Shown here in pieces: positions 60,482-64,000 of a stretch of DNA of 64,000 nucleotides. Both the position numbers and the translations under genes were made by a program. Origin of the DNA: JACVRW01 sp963746825. GTDB lineage: Bacteria > Actinomycetota > Thermoleophilia > Solirubrobacterales > Thermoleophilaceae. The notes beneath the pieces were generated by a model. The model saw nothing but the letters and a program-made list of their open reading frames with translations, ran no database searches and had not been told where the DNA came from. The first letter of the stretch is position 1; each line of letters begins with the position of its first letter. The stretch lies in assembly GCA_963746825.1 (NCBI GenBank), contig CAVVCU010000004.1, positions 186,001 to 250,000 on the forward strand. Direction: 5' to 3'.

Positions 60482-61846
60482 ATGAACAACTGCGGCTGCA
60501 ACGAATTCTCCCGCGCCGAGCTGCTGCGCGGCGCGGTGGCGAAGGCGGGCAACGGCCTGCCCGCGATCGAGCCCGGCATGCCGCTGCCGGCCGGGACGGG
60601 GCTGAGCCGGCGTTCCTTCATGCTGCGCTCGGCGGGCCTGAGCATGGCCATCTACGGGGCGGCGTCGCTGAGCCCGCAGGCCTTCGAGGAGGGCATCGCG
60701 GAGGCGTCCGCGGCGGGTCCGGCGGACGCGGTGCTCGTGTCGGTGTTCCTGTCCGGCGGCATCGACTCGCTCAGCGTGCTCGCTCCCGCCGAGGACCCCG
60801 CGTACCAGAGCCTTCGGCCCACGCTCAAGCTCGCGCCCGATCCCACGCGCGCCTTCAGCGAGGACACCCGCCTCCAGTGGGCGGCGCAGACCGACAAGCT
60901 GCGCACGCTGCACGACGAGGGCAAGGTGTCGGTGCTGCCCTGCATCGGCTACGCGAGCCCCAACCAGTCCCATTTCACCAGCAGGCACTACTGGGAGGTG
61001 GGTGAGACCAACCCGCAGGGCCAGATCGGTTGGCTCGGCCGTTACCTCGATCTCCACGGGAGCGCCACCAATCCGCTGCAGGGGCTGGCGCTCGACTCGA
61101 AGCTCGCGCCCGCGCTGGCCACGGCGAGCAAGCCGGTGGCCGCGGTGTCCGATCCCACCAACTACACGTTCACGGCCAACGGAGTCGGCTCGCCGGTGCA
61201 GACGCCGATGCTCACGCAGTTCGGGGCGCTCGGCGACCTCGGCACCGCCGACCCCGAGTTGGGCAAGGCGCGCGAGGCCACCGCCGTCACCTCGCGGCTG
61301 CGCGAACAGCTGTCGGCCTTCGGCGGTATTCCCACCACGGGCTATCCCAACAACAGCTTCGGCCGCCGTATGGCCGCGCTGGCGGCGCTGCTCTCCTCGC
61401 CGCTGCCGCTGAAGGTCGTTTCGGTGCAGGCGGCCGGCGGCTACGACACGCACTCCGACCAGTCCACCACGCTGGCCGCCAACCTCACCACGATCTCCGA
61501 CACCCTGTTCGCCTTCCAGCGCGACCTCGAGGTCCGCGGGATCGCCGATCGCGTGCTGCTGCACGTGTGGAGCGAGTTCGGCCGGCGCGGCCAGGAGAAC
61601 GGCTCGGGCACCGATCACGGCGCGGGCGGCATCTCGTTCGTGATCGGCAACAAGGCCAAGGGCACGATGGTCGAGACCTTCCCCGGCCTCACCGGGGCCG
61701 CGCTCGACGGCGGCGGCAACCTGCGCGCCACATCCGACTTCCGGGGCGTCTACTGCTCGTTGCTCGAGGACTGGCTGAACGTCGACGCAGGGCCGATCAT
61801 CCCCGGTGCCGGTTCGCTCCCGCGGTACGCGCTGACCAAGCCGTGA
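60482..61846 (+). CDS. DUF1501 protein with Tat signal
   Basis: 454 residues. Tat-type leader after a ~40-residue n-region: GLSRRSFMLRSAGLSMAIYG (S-R-R-x-F). DUF1501 features: VLVSVFLSGGIDSLSVLAPA, NQSHFTSRHYWEVGETNPQG, VVSVQAAGGYDTHSDQSTTL, LLHVWSEFGRRGQENGSGTD then HGAGG (alkaline-phosphatase/sulfatase-like metal site). Exported folded. Partner of DUF1800; probably works outside the membrane. Confidence 0.9.
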   Translation: MNNCGCNEFSRAELLRGAVAKAGNGLPAIEPGMPLPAGTGLSRRSFMLRSAGLSMAIYGAASLSPQAFEEGIAEASAAGPADAVLVSVFLSGGIDSLSVLAPAEDPAYQSLRPTLKLAPDPTRAFSEDTRLQWAAQTDKLRTLHDEGKVSVLPCIGYASPNQSHFTSRHYWEVGETNPQGQIGWLGRYLDLHGSATNPLQGLALDSKLAPALATASKPVAAVSDPTNYTFTANGVGSPVQTPMLTQFGALGDLGTADPELGKAREATAVTSRLREQLSAFGGIPTTGYPNNSFGRRMAALAALLSSPLPLKVVSVQAAGGYDTHSDQSTTLAANLTTISDTLFAFQRDLEVRGIADRVLLHVWSEFGRRGQENGSGTDHGAGGISFVIGNKAKGTMVETFPGLTGAALDGGGNLRATSDFRGVYCSLLEDWLNVDAGPIIPGAGSLPRYALTKP

Positions 61847-62487
61847 GAGCGCTCGCGGTGCTGATCGCGCTCGCGGCGCTGGCGCTGGCCATCGCCACGG
61901 TCACCGCCGCGCCCGCCGACTCGGCGCCGCGCGGCGAGCCGGCCGCTCACGCCAAGAAGAAGCGCGCGTGTCCGGCGGGCCGAAAGGGAGCGCGATGCCG
62001 CAAGCGAGCGCGCTGCGCCCGGCGCGTCGCGGCCCGGCGGCCCAAGAGCTGCCCGGCGAAGCGCCGCCGAGGCTCGTCCGCCGCTCCGCCGGCGCCGGCT
62101 CCGCACGGGCCGGGCTCGGCCGCACCGCCCTCCGGCGGCTCGCCCCCGAGCGTGCCGCCGCCCGCCCTCGGGCGGTCCATGTCGGTGACCGCGCGGGAAT
62201 GGTCGCTGACCACGTCGCGCGGCGTGCTCGCCGCCGGCACTCAGACCATCGAGCTGCGCAATTGGGGCGAGGATCCCCACAACCTCGTGATCAGCCCCGA
62301 CGACGGCTCGCACACGCCGCTCGTGGCCTGGGAGGAGCAGGATCCCGACACCTACGTCACCCAGGACACCGGCCTGGCCGCCGGCCGCTACCTGCTGTGG
62401 TGCTCGCTGGCCGGTCACGAGGCGGCCGGGATGGCCACCACGGTCCGGGTCGACGCTAGAGCGGCCCGCGCTCCCACGGGCCGGTGA
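61843..62487 (+). CDS. Exported cupredoxin with basic Cys-rich stalk
   Basis: 214 residues; GTG 61843 overlaps the DUF1501 stop (GTGA). Signal sequence (VLIALAALALAIATVTAAPA), then a basic cysteine-containing segment (RACPAGRKGARCRKRARCAR), a Pro/Gly-rich linker and a cupredoxin domain: VTAREWSLTTSRGVLAAGTQ, DPHNLVISPDDG (His ligand) and YLLWCSLAGHEAAGM (Cys, His, Met ligands). The tight link to DUF1501 suggests electron transfer in the same system (inference). Confidence 0.82.
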   Translation: MRALAVLIALAALALAIATVTAAPADSAPRGEPAAHAKKKRACPAGRKGARCRKRARCARRVAARRPKSCPAKRRRGSSAAPPAPAPHGPGSAAPPSGGSPPSVPPPALGRSMSVTAREWSLTTSRGVLAAGTQTIELRNWGEDPHNLVISPDDGSHTPLVAWEEQDPDTYVTQDTGLAAGRYLLWCSLAGHEAAGMATTVRVDARAARAPTGR

Positions 62488-63955
62488 CCGCGCAGGTCAT
62501 GCCCTCGGTCGGGTCCTCGTTGAAGTTCGCGATCCCGAATATGTTGAAGAACAGCGTGCGCCCGCTCGGTGAGAAGCAGCAGCCCGCGAGCTCGGATCCG
62601 TTCAGCACGTTGACCGCGAGCTCGAACGCGCCACCGCGGTGGTCGAGGCCGATCACGCGGTTCACGTTCTCGATCCCCGGCGCGAGGGGATGGGTGTCTA
62701 CGTCGTCTGACGACGCGTCGTCCTCGCACACGATCAGGCCGCCGCGCGGCGTGACGGTCAGGTTGTCGGGCGAGTCGAGCTCGGCCGGCCCCGGCGACTC
62801 GTAGACCAGCTCCAGGGTCCCGCCCCAGCGCCGCGGGCGGTAGTGCCAGATCTGCCCGAAGCCCTCGGCGTAGTCGTCGTCGTTCACGTCGCCGTTCTTG
62901 GCGTCGCCGCCGCTCGTGGACACGAAGAAGATCGAGCCGTTGTCCTCCCAGCAGCCCTCGAGGCGGTTGAACAGCGCGCCGCCCTTGGCGTAGCCCTGCT
63001 GGAACACCCCGCGAGGGTCGAAGACGTCGGTGTACTCGGGATCGGGCTCGTCGATGTCGACCCAGGTCACGGGCAGGCGCCGGCCGGCCTGCTGGCCCGC
63101 GCGCATGTCGAGCTGCGGTTGATCCCGCACGGCGAGCATCTGCAGGCGCCCGCCCTTGGTCAGCTTGTGCGGTTTGTGGGGCAGGTAGCGGTAGAAGCCC
63201 GCGCCCAGGCCCGACCCGGGGTCCTCGGTCTCGTAGACGATGGCGTGGCGCTGGTCGACGGCGACCGCCTCGTGGGAGAACCGGCCGGCCTCGCGAATCG
63301 GCTCGCCCTTCTCGAGCTCCCCCGGACCGCGTGAGAGCGGGACCTCGAACAGGTAGCCGTGGCGCTCGGGGAAGAGCTGGGCGGGGTTGGTGGCCGCCGG
63401 GCCGCCGACCGACTCCTCGGCCGTGATCCAGCTGCGCAGCCCGTAGCCGCGCCCTCCGGCGCAGTTGACGATCGTGCCGTTGAGGCTGACGTAGTCGGAC
63501 ACGAGCTCGCGGCGGTGCTCGTCGTAGACCAGCGTCGTGGTGCCTCCGCCGGCCTGCGGGTCGTACTTGGCGGCCGGGTCGCCGAGGACGCTCGCCACGC
63601 CGGGAAGGTTGCGGTCCTCGCTGTTGCGCACGAGGCGGACCTCGCCGCGGCGGCGTCCCGAGAACGCGCTCATGCCGTCCAGGGCGAGCGGCGTGGGGTT
63701 GCCGTCGGACATGGTGGAGCCGGTGTGGCTGAAGGTCACGTAGGAGAAGCCGGCGGGCAGCGCCAGCACCTCCACGCCGCGCTGGTCGGCCACGCGGGCG
63801 AGCGGGCCGTAGGAATCGCCGCGGCGCGGATGGCCCTTCGAGGCCGATGCGTCCGCCGTGCTGAGGCGCTGGAGCGCGGTCGTGCTGAGCAGCCCCCCTC
63901 CCGCTACCGCGGCTCCGCGGGCGATGAACGTACGACGGTCAAGCGTGTTCGACAT
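62456..63955 (-). CDS. PhoX/DUF839-type Tat-exported phosphatase-like protein
   Basis: 499 residues from ATG 63955 (GGGAGG upstream). Twin-arginine leader NTLDRRTFIARGAAVAGGG. PhoX-like beta-propeller segments: SYVTFSHTGSTMSDGNPTPL, RRGEVRLVRNSEDRN, GRFSHEAVAVDQRHAIVYET then EDPGSGLGAGFYRY (a Glu-Asp near a Cys-free site), DNLTVTPRGGLIVCEDDASS, and FFNIFGIANFN. PhoX binds Fe/Ca and cleaves phosphate esters outside the cell. Convergent with the cupredoxin gene; the 3' ends overlap by 32 bases. Confidence 0.85.
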   Translation of the reverse strand: MSNTLDRRTFIARGAAVAGGGLLSTTALQRLSTADASASKGHPRRGDSYGPLARVADQRGVEVLALPAGFSYVTFSHTGSTMSDGNPTPLALDGMSAFSGRRRGEVRLVRNSEDRNLPGVASVLGDPAAKYDPQAGGGTTTLVYDEHRRELVSDYVSLNGTIVNCAGGRGYGLRSWITAEESVGGPAATNPAQLFPERHGYLFEVPLSRGPGELEKGEPIREAGRFSHEAVAVDQRHAIVYETEDPGSGLGAGFYRYLPHKPHKLTKGGRLQMLAVRDQPQLDMRAGQQAGRRLPVTWVDIDEPDPEYTDVFDPRGVFQQGYAKGGALFNRLEGCWEDNGSIFFVSTSGGDAKNGDVNDDDYAEGFGQIWHYRPRRWGGTLELVYESPGPAELDSPDNLTVTPRGGLIVCEDDASSDDVDTHPLAPGIENVNRVIGLDHRGGAFELAVNVLNGSELAGCCFSPSGRTLFFNIFGIANFNEDPTEGMTCAVTGPWERGPL

Positions 63956-63966
63956 GCGGTCCCTCC

Positions 63967-63986
63967 CCATGAGATTGCTCTCATGG
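63967..63986. promoter_or_regulatory. Perfect palindrome upstream of the PhoX-type gene
   Basis: CCATGAGA-TTGC-TCTCATGG, a perfect 8-base-arm inverted repeat at 63967-63986, about 12 bases upstream of the PhoX ATG. Symmetry and position suggest a repressor operator or leader hairpin. No Pho-box direct repeats were recognised nearby. Confidence 0.45.
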
Positions 63987-64000
63987 TTCTGTCCATCTTC

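Overview
The window is about 70% G+C chromosomal DNA, densely packed with short or overlapping gene junctions (many ATGA, GTGA or TGATG). It looks like an actinomycete of the Thermoleophilia/Solirubrobacterales type. This is inferred, without a database search, from the dnaK-grpE-dnaJ-hspR-clpB heat-shock operon, the inositol-phosphate synthase plus CDP-alcohol phosphatidyltransferase pair (phosphatidylinositol lipids), the DUF1800/DUF1501 pair, and secreted proteins beginning with an ALRKRISYANVMATLAVF-type leader. No tRNA, rRNA, CRISPR array, insertion sequence, integrase or prophage gene was seen.

Layout. 1-8.4 kb: amino-acid permease (cut by the window edge), universal stress protein, enolase-superfamily enzyme, PLD-like protein, LOG-family protein, then an exported M14 peptidase, a membrane-anchored trypsin-like protease and a small exported protein. 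8.5-12.4 kb: pyruvate dehydrogenase E1-alpha, E1-beta and E2 genes with unusually long acidic linkers; the matching lipoamide dehydrogenase lies at 23-24.4 kb. 12.4-19.8 kb: GT39-like membrane transferase, DsbA/HCCA isomerase, a LysM / ParA-type ATPase / coiled-coil cassette, and two lineage-type secreted proteins. 20-23 kb: DHFR-family reductase, methyltransferase, FG-GAP protein. 25-32 kb: three exported clan-A glycoside-hydrolase-like proteins interleaved with thiamine genes (thiE; TPP riboswitch-thiO-thiSG). 32-36 kb: cupredoxin lipoprotein, argF, EEP nuclease, RlmD-type methyltransferase. 36-41.5 kb: a lipid locus with PAP2, phosphatidylinositol-phosphate synthase, inositol-phosphate synthase, a GT4-like/PHP fusion and a family-4 uracil-DNA-glycosylase-like protein. 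41.5-47.4 kb: desaturase, cold-shock protein, membrane proteins, dehalogenase-like hydrolase, endonuclease III. 47.3-54.6 kb: FKBP lipoprotein divergent from the chaperone operon. 54.6-64 kb: secreted protein, GYD protein, purD-purE-purB, then DUF1800-DUF1501-cupredoxin and a convergent PhoX-type protein.

A major caution: about fourteen genes, many of them housekeeping (pdhA, pdhB, E2, thiG), are split by single-base frameshifts. Nearly all are one-base insertions relative to the restored reading frame, and grpE carries one in-frame TGA. Because the reading frames rejoin perfectly into conserved proteins, sequencing or assembly errors are the most likely cause. Broken genes are therefore annotated as single spans with the break position given. 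No gene-free stretch exceeds 300 bases; the two longest (19797-20038 and 29453-29702) are described below.
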